A DNA stretch of 14,073 bases from Cristatella mucedo (taxonomy: Eukaryota; Bryozoa; Phylactolaemata; Cristatellidae): the NCBI GenBank assembly GCA_009760855.2, contig WPIO01000653.1, positions 1 to 14,073 of the forward strand, written 5' to 3'. Below, piece after piece: positions 1 through 8,254 of this stretch (position 1 is the stretch's first letter; every line of letters begins with the position of its first letter). The position numbers and the translations under genes were made by a program. Under the pieces are notes generated by a model, which saw nothing but the letters and a program-made list of their open reading frames with translations, was not told the DNA's origin and did no database searches.

Positions 1-425
1 ACTAAAGTTTAGCAATGTTATGTAGCTGACAGTAGGATGACTTGACTGTGGAGATGGAGACGATGCGGTAGTCTAATGAAAGGTCACTGTGTGACAGGAT
101 TAACTGTTAGGAAGAACATTGAATTCGTGCAGATTAAACAGGAGATGTAGTAGCAGAGCCGAGTGTAAAAGTCAACCGTTCCATGTACTGAACGACACTT
201 GGTTGTCCACCACTAGTCAAAGTTAAATTATAACTGAGTGTCATCTGCCTCAAAGTAAAAGCCTAGGTTGTGCCTGGTGATCACATCGGCGAGAGGAAGT
301 ATCAAACTTAAAGAGCTAGGAACTTGTGTAGAGCCCTGACGTGTCCCATACATAATCGGTTCCTGTGGTGATCTTCGTTAATTCACGTCAATACTCTGGA
401 GTCTCACTATGAGATAAGACCTTGG

Positions 426-692
426 CTATTGCATCTCGGGTACCAGTGACGCCCAGGAAAGATGGGAGGAACTCGAGAAAGACTTGTGTTTCTTTTTAGC
501 AACAACTGCCGAAAGATCCAGCAAAATCATCAGAGATAATCCACGCGAGTCTACATCCTTAAGAAGTTCTTTATTCACCCGAAGCAATGCGGACTCTGTG
601 GAGTGATTAGATCTAAAATCAGACTGAAACTTAAAGCAGGTGTGCAGTTTCAGTGTATTGTTCAGTTTTTCGTTTGTTCCAAATCGTTCCAA
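426..692 (-). pseudogene. Reverse transcriptase fragment (palm N-terminal motifs), broken
   Basis: This 88-codon open stretch within the 1-1770 element carries FQSDFRSNHSTESALLRV followed by LLDLSAV, matching FQSGFRANHSTESALLRV and LLDLSAAFDTIDH of the right-hand copy. The conserved FD of motif A, which holds a catalytic aspartate in LINE reverse transcriptases, is lost: after LLDLSAV the reading frame leaves the family sequence (VAKKKHK follows), although the DNA stays alignable in another frame through 240. The first ATG lies inside the domain and is not a true start. This is a remnant, not a gene. Confidence 0.8.
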
Positions 693-843
693 AGTCTTTC
701 TGGGAGCGGAAGTAGGGAGACAGGGCGAAAGTGGCCCAAGATCTTCTGGACCGGTGTAGTTTCCTTAAGTAGCTGCATAGCAGCAGGTTTTTTGAAAATT
801 ACCAGAACTAGGCCTGGGGCTAATACAATTTTTACAATGCTAG

Positions 844-1122
844 TTATGCGTAGCAGTAGCAGACTCGTGACTCAGAAGCAGGACAGTCGAATATGGTCAA
901 GAGTACTACAGGTCTTCTTTGACCGGTATGTGAACTTAAGGTGTGGTCACTCGTGGCTTCCTTGAATGAAGACGATAAGGGGCTTAACGGAATGGAACGA
1001 CGTGATTCTACAGAGAACACAGTCGACTTTGGGTATGTGAAAATTGGATTTAGAAATACACGGCTTGTAAGAGTAGCAGTCCTACTTCCCAGATTTGCTC
1101 CAACTATGGCCTCACTCAGCAT
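844..1122 (-). pseudogene. Broken linker and reverse transcriptase N-terminus of the inverted LINE
   Basis: The 92-codon open stretch contains YPKSTVFSV, which lines up with the HNPKMLMSTI region, and PLSSSFKEATSDHTLSSH, which lines up with SLSAFKQVTSDVVLKLVSQ of the right-hand copy (its residues 309-327). After that the frame departs from the family sequence while the DNA remains alignable through about 690. It belongs to the region between endonuclease and reverse transcriptase that leads into the DPIPT block. It is a decayed piece of the 1-1770 element and not an independent gene. Confidence 0.7.
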
Positions 1123-1770
1123 GTGGAATTAATCCGACTTTAGGAATAGCCATATGCAGGCAAGATCGTATTCTTGAAAGAGGAGTCGAATTTACTGCTA
1201 TCTTAGAGACGGAGTCTCTGATCTTGTCTGTAAAGTTAAAAAATTAGCTAGAGTATTAACTGGCTAGATCATGGCAAGGATTACTATGTTAGGAGCTAGG
1301 ATGAAAACGTTTAAGGAAATCGTTGATAGTTTACATCAGCATCTTAGTATTGTGCATTTGTAATTTAGCAATAGTTGTAGACAACATTTACTTTGCTTTT
1401 TGCTAATCGATAGATCCGAGCTAGAGTCATCCTCAAATGTGTGACGATGGAAAGTCAATTTTGGTCTTTTATATGTTTCTTGAAACTTGGGCTAAGAAGA
1501 TTTAGCTAGTTTAGTGTCTGCAGTAAAGTATAGACCGTCGGGGTGAGGAGGCGCAGTATGCTTAGTCTGCGGCCCAGCATGCTACTCATGATGACATATC
1601 TGAAGTGGGATTAAGCAGCTGGGGCGAAGTTGATATTCTTGAGTGGATAGTATCAAAGTCAAGATTTCCGAGGTTTGGTAACTTGGGATGCAGGGGAAGG
1701 TCTAAACTGCCGACCTAATGGGGTCCGCATGGGATCAGATAAGCAAAACTTGGTAATAAGAGTTGATTAC

Positions 1771-2087
1771 ATGTTTATCGTCACCAACGATGCTTCCGGA
1801 TACGGACTTCCCTCCCCTTTCATTTCCCCTTTCCCTTCCCTGTCTGAGGTGCCCTGCATTCCTTCGAGTGATTAGCTGACTTCTTGCCCTTTCATTTGTG
1901 GAACCTGGAAATCTGAAGGCTTTCAAGTTCAGCTCCAGCACATTGATAGCCACCGAGTCGTAACCCCGGGATAGGGGATTCACTCTTCGCCACTCAGGTC
2001 GTAGGATCTTGTTCTGCGGAAGTAGCTCGATCATGCTTCCCTTAAAGCGAATTTATTGTGCCAAGAAGTAGCTTAAGTTCTTTGAGG
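1771..2087. other. Unassigned spacer between two head-to-head LINE fragments, with a pyrimidine tract
   Basis: No similarity to either LINE family is visible on either strand. Its length is close to the roughly 300 bases of endonuclease coding sequence that would lie upstream of the minus-strand copy, but I could not align it to that part. It contains a nearly pure pyrimidine tract at about 1807-1842 on the plus strand (one A) and a C/G-rich stretch with short self-complementarity around 1963-1981. A 99-codon minus-strand open stretch (1735-2034) covers it but matches no family I know and runs into LINE remnant at its end. It may be an independent insertion or filler at the junction. Confidence 0.4.
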
Positions 2088-2252
2088 GAGTTAAACTCTG
2101 CATCTAAGCTTGTCTTTCGTGAGCGCCTCAGTTGCCACATCACTCCAATTCTCGCCGACCTGCACTGGCTTCCGGACAAGCGACGGATCGACTTTAAGGT
2201 TTTGTCGCTCACTTTTAGGTCTCTTCATTCTTTGAATCCAGCCTATCTCTAA
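2058..2252 (+). pseudogene. C-terminal reverse transcriptase remnant
   Basis: A 64-codon open stretch. Its second half, from about 2098, is the conserved family 1 C-terminal segment (CHITPILADLHWLPDKRR, then FKVLSLTFRSLHSLNPAYL). The first dozen or so codons lie before the LINE boundary and are unrelated, so the start codon is accidental. In the right-hand copy the same segment continues with SDILPHQAKH; here a stop interrupts it, while the DNA continues to align beyond the stop. It is not a functional gene. Confidence 0.8.
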
Positions 2253-2700
2253 GATCTACTCCCCCACCAGACCAAGCATCGTACCACCCGCTTTTCGGAA
2301 TCCAACAGATTACCAATACCTCATAAAAACATCAAATCTTCCGAGCGTTTAGTTCGTATCCTTTCAAAGCCTGGAGGTTGCTCCAGACTGGCGTCACATC
2401 ATACCCTAACTTGGCTACATTTAAAAAGAACTTAAAAACCCACCTATTTATCACAGCATTTATTGGGTCCCTGTGATTCATTCTTTATGTGCTTATGAGT
2501 GCTGAAACTGTGCATGCTGCCACCAACCACACTTGCTTGCTGACCCTGTGCATGTCACCGTAGCCATGTTATTCATGTTGTTTATCAAGCTTGATACCAG
2601 TCACCATTCGATGGCGATTCATGTGCAGCAAACGTGAAGCGGCTAGAAAAAATGAGTTTTCTAAGGGCGCTTTATCAAGTGTACTATTATAATTTTTAAT
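2088..2700 (+). mobile_element. Family 1 LINE 3' end, 5'-truncated and decayed
   Basis: Homology to the right-hand copy begins around 2088 (ruler about 13452, the QNSAARLVCRE region) and runs to the 3' end. The start encodes CHITPILADLHWLPDKRRIDFKVLSLTFRSLHSL, a close match to the C-terminal reverse-transcriptase-associated region, with a stop at 2250-2252 and later frameshifts. The untranslated part follows, including the conserved terminal stem-loop at 2635-2674 and an A/T-rich, imperfect tail from about 2683. Its 5' end faces the 5' end of the minus-strand fragment 1-1770. Together the two cover complementary parts of one element. Confidence 0.88.
2635..2674 (+). other. Terminal stem-loop of family 1 LINE (copy 1)
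   Basis: Arms TGAAGCGGCT and AAGGGCGCTTTA are imperfectly complementary, and an inner AGAAAA pairs with TTTTCT. It is followed by TCAAGTG and an A/T-rich tail. The same structure occurs at the ends of three other copies in this window. In L2-type LINEs such as eel UnaL2, a 3' terminal stem-loop in the RNA is known to be recognised by the element's reverse transcriptase; the same role here is inference. Confidence 0.7.
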
Positions 2701-2784
2701 TTTATTCTTATTTTAATTATGGGGATAGCCTGCATTTGTAAGAGAATTCAAAGGCGTGTGTTACAGTTGATGTGGGTAGGGCCA

Positions 2785-2876
2785 ATTCACTTTGCAGCAA
2801 ATGTAAAGCGCCTAGAAAGAGGTTAAGTTCTCCGAGGGCGCTTTATCAAGTGCATTATTATTAATATTATCATTAA
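2785..2876 (+). mobile_element. Solo 3' tail of a family 1 LINE (extreme 5' truncation)
   Basis: Only the last 80-odd bases of the element are present. TTCACTTTGCAGCAAATG leads into the terminal stem-loop (2804-2845, arms TAAAGCGCCT and AGGGCGCTTTA) and the ATTATTATTAATATTATC tail. It lies about 85 bases beyond the end of the previous copy and in the same orientation. It resembles the right-hand copy more closely than the 2635 tail does, so it is probably a younger insertion. Nothing of its coding region remains. The short stretch 2877-3128 after it holds nothing I recognise. Confidence 0.82.
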
Positions 2877-3128
2877 GTACATGAGCTTCAGGATCAAATG
2901 AGTCAAGTCAGTGCACTAGTAAGGCAGTTAACCTGTTTTAGCTAAGTCTTGGCCAAGGGAAGTGGTCTGATTTATTCTCAGCCATTATGTAAAGTATTAT
3001 TAGAGGTTTATTGCACACTGAACAGAAGCTTCAAAGACAATCTATATGATAAAAAGCCGGGGTTTTGAAAAGCCTGCAAACCTCTAGAGGATTAAAAGGC
3101 AGAACATGAGACCCTCACTCAAAGAAGC

Positions 3129-3722
3129 TTAAAACAATGCTGGGTGATCCCAAATGAGCGGCGCCTCAGGTAGCCACCCGTTCGAGAGCCCAGTAGCCCT
3201 TTCTTCTGCAAATACATAATTCACGGACCTTACCACAACAAACACATCTAGAAGTGCATCTGAAAGAAAATAACGAAACGGTAATCGATAAACACAATCA
3301 CATGTTTCTGACATTTCATTCTTTTCATTATGTTCAAGCAGCTGCTTAGCCACAATTTTTTCAAGAATATTTGACATGAAAGGAAGAAGGAAAACTGGGC
3401 GATATTTTGCATAGACCTCCGTGTCTAATCCAGGCTTTTTAAGTAGGGATCTAACGATTGCCGATTTGAAGGACTTAGTGATGACCCCTTTTCCCAGAGA
3501 AGTATTACAAATCTTGGTTATGGCAGGGCTAAATTGGACTGCTAGTGAAGACCACAGAGATGATGGTATAGGGTCTTCAATTGACGAGCTCTTTTTGCTA
3601 GACCTTATTAAGGTAGCCACATCGCATACAGAAACCTCCGAGAACCTCGTAATTAACCTCACAGGTTTTGGAACCGGGGTTGCTTTAGCCGGAAGGTGCT
3701 TAATAGAGGCACGCATGTGCAC
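3129..3722 (-). pseudogene. LINE reverse transcriptase N-terminal part, incomplete
   Basis: The longest open stretch of the 3129-5265 copy, 197 codons. Residues around 27-110 show the typical lead-in and first fingers motifs: IEDPIPSSLW, ITKICNTSLGKGVITKSFKSAIVRSLLKKPGLD, then RPVFLLPFMSNILEKIVAKQL. Residues 140-156 (YRLPFRYFLSDALLDV) occupy the place of the usual FQSGFRANHSTESALLRV but are badly degraded. The GVPQGS and FYADD motifs are absent, so no polymerase activity is possible. The ATG is internal to the element and the true protein began far upstream in the endonuclease. Confidence 0.82.
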
Positions 3723-3835
3723 ACTTTTTTAAGTAAAGTTTTTTCAGTAAAGACGGCTGAAAACCTTTCGGCTGAGCCCTTGATATCGGAGAAGTCAGAC
3801 CTCTCAGCATTGGCCAGTAAATGGTTAACTATCTT

Positions 3836-4096
3836 TTAAATCTGTTTAGGGTCCGACTGGCAGGAATTCAGCTTTTGGATGAAAAAAGAAGCCCAGGCTT
3901 TTTTAAGCTTTCGGGTGTAAACTCGAAGGAAGTCTTTGAAATTGACTAGATCTACACCAGACCCCGATTTCATGAAATAACGTTCAAGCCTGCCCTTAAC
4001 CCGCTCATCTTTAGGAGTTTTTTTTTGTAAATTGAAAGTAATCTCCACGACATTGAACATGAATAGAATGAACAGGTGCATGCTTGTCAAGTGCAC
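3836..4096 (-). pseudogene. Linker between endonuclease and reverse transcriptase, frameshifted
   Basis: From about residue 23 it reads KKTPKDERVKGRLERYFMKSGSGVDLVNFKDFLRVYTRKLKKAWASFF, in the place and with the basic, helical character of the right-hand copy's TTDIKLAKSTKRKLEKAYKRSGL to KAKSSFY segment (its residues 185-233). The first 20-odd residues are a different frame of the same LINE, which overlaps the preceding endonuclease stretch at 4011-4096, so one frameshift separates them. It is a remnant. Confidence 0.7.
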
Positions 4097-4514
4097 TCCT
4101 GAGTGTCATGTCCATTGCATCAGTGAGGGTATCGAGGCTGCCGGTCAAGTCTGAATGCAGATCAAGAAGACCTGCATCACAAACAGCCTTCAAAAACTTG
4201 TCTATGTCAATACTTTGTAAGTAACGTCGTTTGACAAATTCGACATTTCCCGGTACGTACAAGGGAGCGGGAAAAGTAAACGAGACCAAACAAATATCCG
4301 AAAGGGTCAGTGGGCACACCACACAGTCAGTGGGGAGGACATCCTTAGTGATCACGAGATCTAGAATATGGCTACCGACGTGGGCGGTACGATTAACATG
4401 TTGGACCAAACCAAAATTCCCCAGACTGTCAAGAAACGAGCGGACCTGGCTGTTGCTAGGGTTGTCAACGTAAATATTGAAGTCTCCTACAATCAGTAAC
4501 GGCATGTCACACAA
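4011..4514 (-). pseudogene. APE-type endonuclease C-terminal half of the decayed LINE
   Basis: A 167-codon open stretch. LLIVGDFNIYVDN (residues 6-18) contains the GDFN motif of apurinic-type LINE endonucleases, and SHILDLVITKD (about 48-58) corresponds to the HTLDQIF block. The final motif, SDH in active enzymes and at residues 98-100 of the right-hand copy, reads SDI here, so the catalytic histidine is lost. The later part (RYLQSIDIDKFLKAV to LDKHAPVHS) aligns to NLKTLDIDAVRAS to LDEFAPLTK. These enzymes nick target DNA to prime reverse transcription; this one cannot. The preceding part of the domain continues upstream in other frames (4515-4880). Confidence 0.85.
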
Positions 4515-4625
4515 ATACTTTAGTGATGAACTTTGAAAACTCCTCTATAAACTAGTTTAGACAGCCAGAAGGAGGCCAGTAAATCATAACTGTGAGAGGC
4601 ATTGTCTTCGATGAAGACCTGATTG

Positions 4626-4841
4626 CTACCAATTCAAGCAATGGCCCATGGGAGAAACTGCACATCTTATAGCCAAACGATTCGCGAACCGCAATTGCAA
4701 CCCCGCCGCCAACCTTGTCAGAACATATGGAGTGATAGGAAATGAGAACCTGGGTGGAGTGGTCTCAGAAATACAGCTACTGGAACAATGCGTCGTCCAG
4801 ATTTCGCTAAGCAGAAATGCATCAAGCTTCTCCTGGACCAA
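4626..4841 (-). pseudogene. APE-type endonuclease N-terminal fragment
   Basis: QEKLDAFLLSEIWTTHC (residues 3-19) matches the LDxxxLxETW block that supplies the catalytic glutamate in LINE endonucleases. SETTPPRFSF is equivalent to the ATPSGFTFFH block of the right-hand copy. The glycine-rich GGGVAM segment that should follow is replaced by AAGLQL. The frame joins the LLNFRSLKTKG stretch upstream only across a one-base shift near 4858. No other copy in the window shows this part of the domain. Confidence 0.78.
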
Positions 4842-5265
4842 CTGACCACGGATAAGTAACCCCCTTGGTTTTTAGCGAGCGGAAATTTAAAAGACGGAAT
4901 TTAAGAGGCTGCCCAACAACTAAGCGACGGCGATAAAGTGGCTTGTATTCACGTCGGCGTGTATCCTGCCCGGCGGACGCAGGCCCTTCAAATTTGAATT
5001 GAACCTTAGTAGTGGTCGCCGGTCGACGTTTCACAATGTGCTGGGCCACGGCGGGTGGGCTACTACCGAAACAAGTACTATTCAGCGCTTTAAACTTACG
5101 GGTCGTAGGATTGATAGCCGAGCTGTTGATGGGTCGAAGGCAAGATGAAGGAAGGTTCTCACAGACCCACCTAAGAAGGCCCACCTGTAGGTATCGACTA
5201 ATGGCGACATCGCACCTTATGCTAAGCAGGTCCTGATTTGTGTAGCATATCTGAGGACAGCTCAT
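4822..5265 (-). pseudogene. Upstream LINE sequence ending in the endonuclease first strand
   Basis: A 147-codon open stretch. LKFRLLNFRSLKTKG (about residues 121-135) is the start of an APE-type LINE endonuclease, where the Asn is a metal-coordinating residue. After it the frame breaks. The preceding 120 residues are rich in Arg and Lys (for example RRREYKPLYRRR) and could be the protein N-terminus or translated 5' leader; I recognise no zinc finger or other domain. The ATG at 5265 is only the first one available. The DNA upstream on this strand may still belong to the element. Confidence 0.6.
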
Positions 5266-6732
5266 AAATAGTCAAAGCAATGATAGCAGCGGAATACCCG
5301 AAGGTATCACGGAGAAATCAGGTAAAGGTCAAAACCACGCTAGTAGTCGCCCGAGGCCGCTCTCTATCACGGGAGGAGGTGGCGAACCCGGTACACGGTT
5401 TGAGGCTGCATGAAACCGAAACCGCAGTTTCTCGATGTTTTTTGGGAATTTGCCTCGGTATGAAGAACTGTTGTGCACGAAAGCTGGCTGCCCCAGGCCA
5501 GTAAAGGCCTTATCTGCAAAAAGTACATTTTGAATACTATATGCAAGTTGGTTGGTAAAATTGAAACACTGTTATATATGATGGATGTTCAATTATGTCG
5601 GGATGCTGGCCGGGCCGGGCCATCGGAAACCATAGAAAGACAAAGTGCAATAGCACTGGCATGAATTCTGGCTTGTAATAGTGGAACACGGTTGTCTGTA
5701 ATTAGGAATCCAATGGCGTATCCCTGATTATTTGTGGAAGTTGTAGTTTAATTTCAGTTAAAATGTTTTGGGCTGCCATTTGGAGCGTGTCATCGGAGGC
5801 CATAGCCTGAACACGGGAAAGTACTATCACTGAAATTTGATGAATAGAAAAGGCTTACTATTCTTTTATATTTAGAGTAAAAATTTCAGTTGGGCGAAGC
5901 AGCCCTTAGAAATTGCAGCAATATCTCCGTTCGAACGGGAAAAAGTCACTGCTGGCTTCCTGGGCCATTAGAGGCTTTAGCACGAATACTGACAAGCACT
6001 ATAGAATGAAATCTGAAGCATGATCTATAGCCACATTCAGCATATTTTGGAGTTAAAAACGAGGTTCTATTACGTTTATCATGGAAGGTTAATATATATG
6101 GCAGCATGTCTCAGTTATTTATAAGACCCCAAGTACCAAATTGCTCGGCTAAGGACATGACACATGCAACCGAGTATCTTGCTTGGTCAGAATTCTAAAG
6201 CTAAGCCAAACAGGAAGGAAAAATGCGTATTTATCTAAGAATTTTTCCATGCTTAATTATTTCCGGTAGTGACCGTTGATGCAAAACAGTGCCTGACTTT
6301 CAGCAGAAAAGAGTCTTAGGGTCCATAATCAGAAGATTTCTTTTTAATGTGAAGGGCAGTGAGATTACCGGATGATAAGGAGCAGCCATTGCGAGAGCAT
6401 ATCAAAGTAGCTAGGAGGTCAGATAAGCAGGTTGGTGAATTCGAGTGAAACAACCTGCAAGCCAGAGTTAGGATATCTTGAAATCGATCCAGTGTTTGAC
6501 GCCGAGACAGTGAAGCTCTTTTAGAAGAAGTGTAATGTCATAACAAAAACTTTGAAGACAGACCAGGCGAGCACCTTCTCTGCAAGCACGAGAATAAAAG
6601 CAGTGCATAAATCTGCAGCTTGTATTTTCTGCCATTGATTTAACCAAAAATGAATTAAAATCGTTCTCACTGAAATAAAATCACTAATCATCATCATCCT
6701 TCTACCTAGCACTTTCAAAATCTAAGGAGCAT
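5266..6732. other. No recognisable gene or element
   Basis: About 1.5 kb with only short open stretches. The first part, to about 5420, has higher G/C and could be the 5' leader of the adjoining minus-strand LINE, but no second copy is available to test this. A 33-codon minus-strand open frame from an ATG at 5804 begins MASDDTLQMAAQNILTEIK and ends at 5702; it looks protein-like but is too short to assign. The rest is A/T-rich and shows no LINE motifs, tRNA-like structure or long repeat that I could find. Confidence 0.45.
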
Positions 6733-7430
6733 TGTAATGTAATGTATCTCCGTCTGTAACTCCACAAAGTCATAAGGACCACGTGGGTGTTACACAGGAG
6801 AGTTTTGTTTAGCCCACTCACAGCCTAAGCGGCTTTCGGTACGCATTCGGTAGCCAACAGACTTCGTCTCACGCAACAAAGAGAAAGTGGGAAGCATAGC
6901 AGAGTCAGGAGAGCAGTTGAGGTAGTGAGTAGCATAGAAGTAGCAGCTCGGAACCACTGAAAAAGATGTGCCATAGTCGGCAGTAAGAGAGTAGTTATCG
7001 TTGCGTAAGATTTGTGGAAGCGAGTTCCGCAGTCTAGGACCGGCAGAGCTAAAGCTTCTGTCACCAATTGTCATTAAGCTGAGGAATTGGACAGCTAATT
7101 TATTGTCCACACAGGACCTGAGGGCTCGAACAACTTGAAACTGATGCAACAGCTCAGCTAGGTATGAAGGAGCCAAGCCGTGGCGGGCCTTGTGGGTCAG
7201 CGTAAGAACTTTACTCTGTATCCTTTGCTCAACCGGCAACCATCCTAGTCCTTCAGCAAAGGAGACACGTGCTCAAACCGCTTTAACTTGAAGACCAGCC
7301 TTGCAGCCCTATCCATTGTCCGCTGTAGTCAAATAATAGCTTTCTTTGGCCGCCCAACCAAAAGGGAATTACAATACAAATCTAAGCACCACCATCTTCA
7401 ATATAGCAATTCAAAAATCTTCGCAGTCAC
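6733..7430 (-). mobile_element. Family 2 LINE 3' end, 5'-truncated, short ATTAC tail
   Basis: From about 7415 the minus strand encodes, with interruptions, YCNSLLVGRPKKAI, AARLVFKLKRFEHVSPLLK, then PVEQRIQSKVLTLTHKARHGLAPSYLAELL. This is the standard C-terminal region of an L2/CR1-like reverse transcriptase but clearly not family 1. It continues through a 3' region ending GAGTTACAGACGGAGATACATTACATTAC and stops after two to three pentamers at 6733. The copy at 9620-10152 on the plus strand is closely similar throughout. On its 5' side it meets an internal fragment of family 1 on the same strand around 7430-7440. Confidence 0.85.
6790..7239 (-). pseudogene. Family 2 reverse transcriptase C-terminus
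   Basis: A 149-codon open stretch. It opens with PVEQRIQSKVLTLTHKARHGLAPSYLAELLHQF (residues 2-34), then GDRSFSSAGPRLRNSLPQ (about 58-75, normally GxRSFSxAGPxLWNSLP; the Trp is Arg here). The catalytic reverse transcriptase motifs are not present because the copy is 5'-truncated. The last 70 residues (from about YGTSFSVV to the end) are shared in frame with the plus-strand copy at 9620-10152, so this C-terminal extension appears to be a real family trait or a shared ancestral frame. The ATG is internal. Confidence 0.8.
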
Positions 7431-7731
7431 TTTATAATCCTTATTATGATCCTCTTTATGATCTTTATGATCCTCTGGCTCTAGTCTAGCTATCTTTGCT
7501 TCTTCCATAATTACGTTAGCAGTCTACACAATTACATAGTAGATTAATTTCACTTAAACGTGAATCTAAGAAACCTTGTAATCTTTATAGACCACGGCTT
7601 CAACCCGTATGTTCTCAAGGCCTCAATATCACTCCCGACTCACGTCACGACATTCCAGATTCGGCAGCTTAAACGTAAGCTAAAAGTCCTAGTTCCCCGG
7701 TGTAGGCGAGTAGCATGCATCCAATCGAGCT

Positions 7732-7773
7732 TTCAGCTGCTTAGGTTCAGCTGCTTCGGTTCAGCTGCTTAGC
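7732..7773. repeat. Three tandem 14-base units
   Basis: TTCAGCTGCTTAGG is repeated three times with single-base changes at unit ends (TTCAGCTGCTTCGG, TTCAGCTGCTTAGC). It lies inside the stretch that weakly aligns to the family 1 linker, so it is probably a local expansion within a dead element. Confidence 0.8.
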
Positions 7774-7999
7774 TTGAATGTGATATGGCTGGCTGAAGGG
7801 TCACTGGAGTAGGACAACGCTGCTTGTTGAGCCGAGGCATAATTAGAGATGGGGACCAGGACTGTCGGTGAGACGAAGCTCATGAGCTTAGAGGTGAAAT
7901 CTGCCAAGTAGTATTACCGCTGCTGCTTATCATCCCATCCAGAAGAATAGATGAAAGGCGTTCCTCGAAAACCGGTCAGCTATGGAAGAACCCGAGGCC

Positions 8000-8254
8000 T
8001 TAACTGATCAAACCTAGAACTGATACAGGCTTGCTGCTAGTTGAAAAAGAAGACAGCCTTGGCGAGGATGGATTGTTAGGATCTGCAGTAGTCCTCACAT
8101 GCCTGCCGATAGATACTTTGTCCTGATATTTATTATGATTTCTCAAGCTTATGCTTAGTGGGTCTAGCAGATTCAATGGGCGACGTAAGGATGGATGGTC
8201 TGGGAAAGGGCACACATTGCTCTGCTTTGTATGAGGTACAAACTCATAAAGCAT
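8000..8254 (-). pseudogene. Linker segment of inverted family 1 LINE
   Basis: The 84-codon open stretch begins LYEFVPHTKQSNVCPFPDH, aligning to LDEFAPLTKRTVRPRPDG (residues 164-181 of the right-hand protein). LNLLDPLSISLRNHNKYQ stands in the place of IKLAKSTKRKLEKAYKR. A frameshift then takes it out of the family frame: the next block, equivalent to YEDYCRSYQSILAKA, is readable in another frame at about 8045-8100. It carries no catalytic motif and is only a remnant. Confidence 0.72.

Larger units (their letters stand above)
1..1770 (-). mobile_element. Decayed family 1 LINE fragment (endonuclease end to mid reverse transcriptase), inverted
   Basis: The complement strand aligns by eye, with many substitutions and small indels, to ruler positions from about 11580 (at 1770) to about 13325 (at 1). 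Recognisable blocks, in order along the minus strand, are the end of the endonuclease (around 1720-1765, with the SDH motif region damaged), the linker, the start of the reverse transcriptase (around 690-980), the HSTESALLRV block (around 560-605), the region of GVPQGSVLG (around 315-345) and the catalytic block at about 240-262, which reads FEADD instead of FYADD. A piece of about 110 bases, ruler 13012-13125, is missing near 206-215. Stops and frameshifts are frequent, so it cannot encode a working protein. It runs off the left edge of the window. The adjoining 3' part of the same element type lies on the other strand from 2088, which suggests a 5' inversion. Confidence 0.85.
3129..5265 (-). 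mobile_element. Decayed L2-like LINE copy with endonuclease N-terminus and part of the reverse transcriptase
   Basis: Reading the minus strand from 5265, I see an unassigned basic N-terminal stretch, LLNFRSLKTKG (the endonuclease start, with an Asn), a frameshift near 4858, and QEKLDAFLLSEIW (with the Glu of the usual ETW). Then come TVMIYWPPSG near 4560-4590 (the VVYRPPG block), LIVGDFNIYVD near 4480-4505, the linker (about 3840-4090), and the reverse transcriptase start through LPFMSNILEKIVAKQL, ending near the HSTESALL/DLSAAFD block. The rest of the reverse transcriptase and the 3' tail are missing. The copy is split over several frames with stops and is more diverged from the right-hand copy than the other family 1 pieces, so it may be an older or sister subfamily. 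It is the only copy here that keeps the endonuclease N-terminus. Confidence 0.85.

Noticed and set aside
1940-1990. tRNA-like sequence with a C/G-rich hairpin
   Set aside because: There is no cloverleaf; only a short self-complementary stretch is present.
5280-5664. Plus-strand open frames of 74 and 63 codons
   Set aside because: No recognisable motif and composition unlike a protein; possibly antisense of a LINE leader.
6521-6718. 65-codon minus-strand frame with hydrophobic C-terminus
   Set aside because: No family resemblance, no coding context and a low-complexity start; treated as chance.
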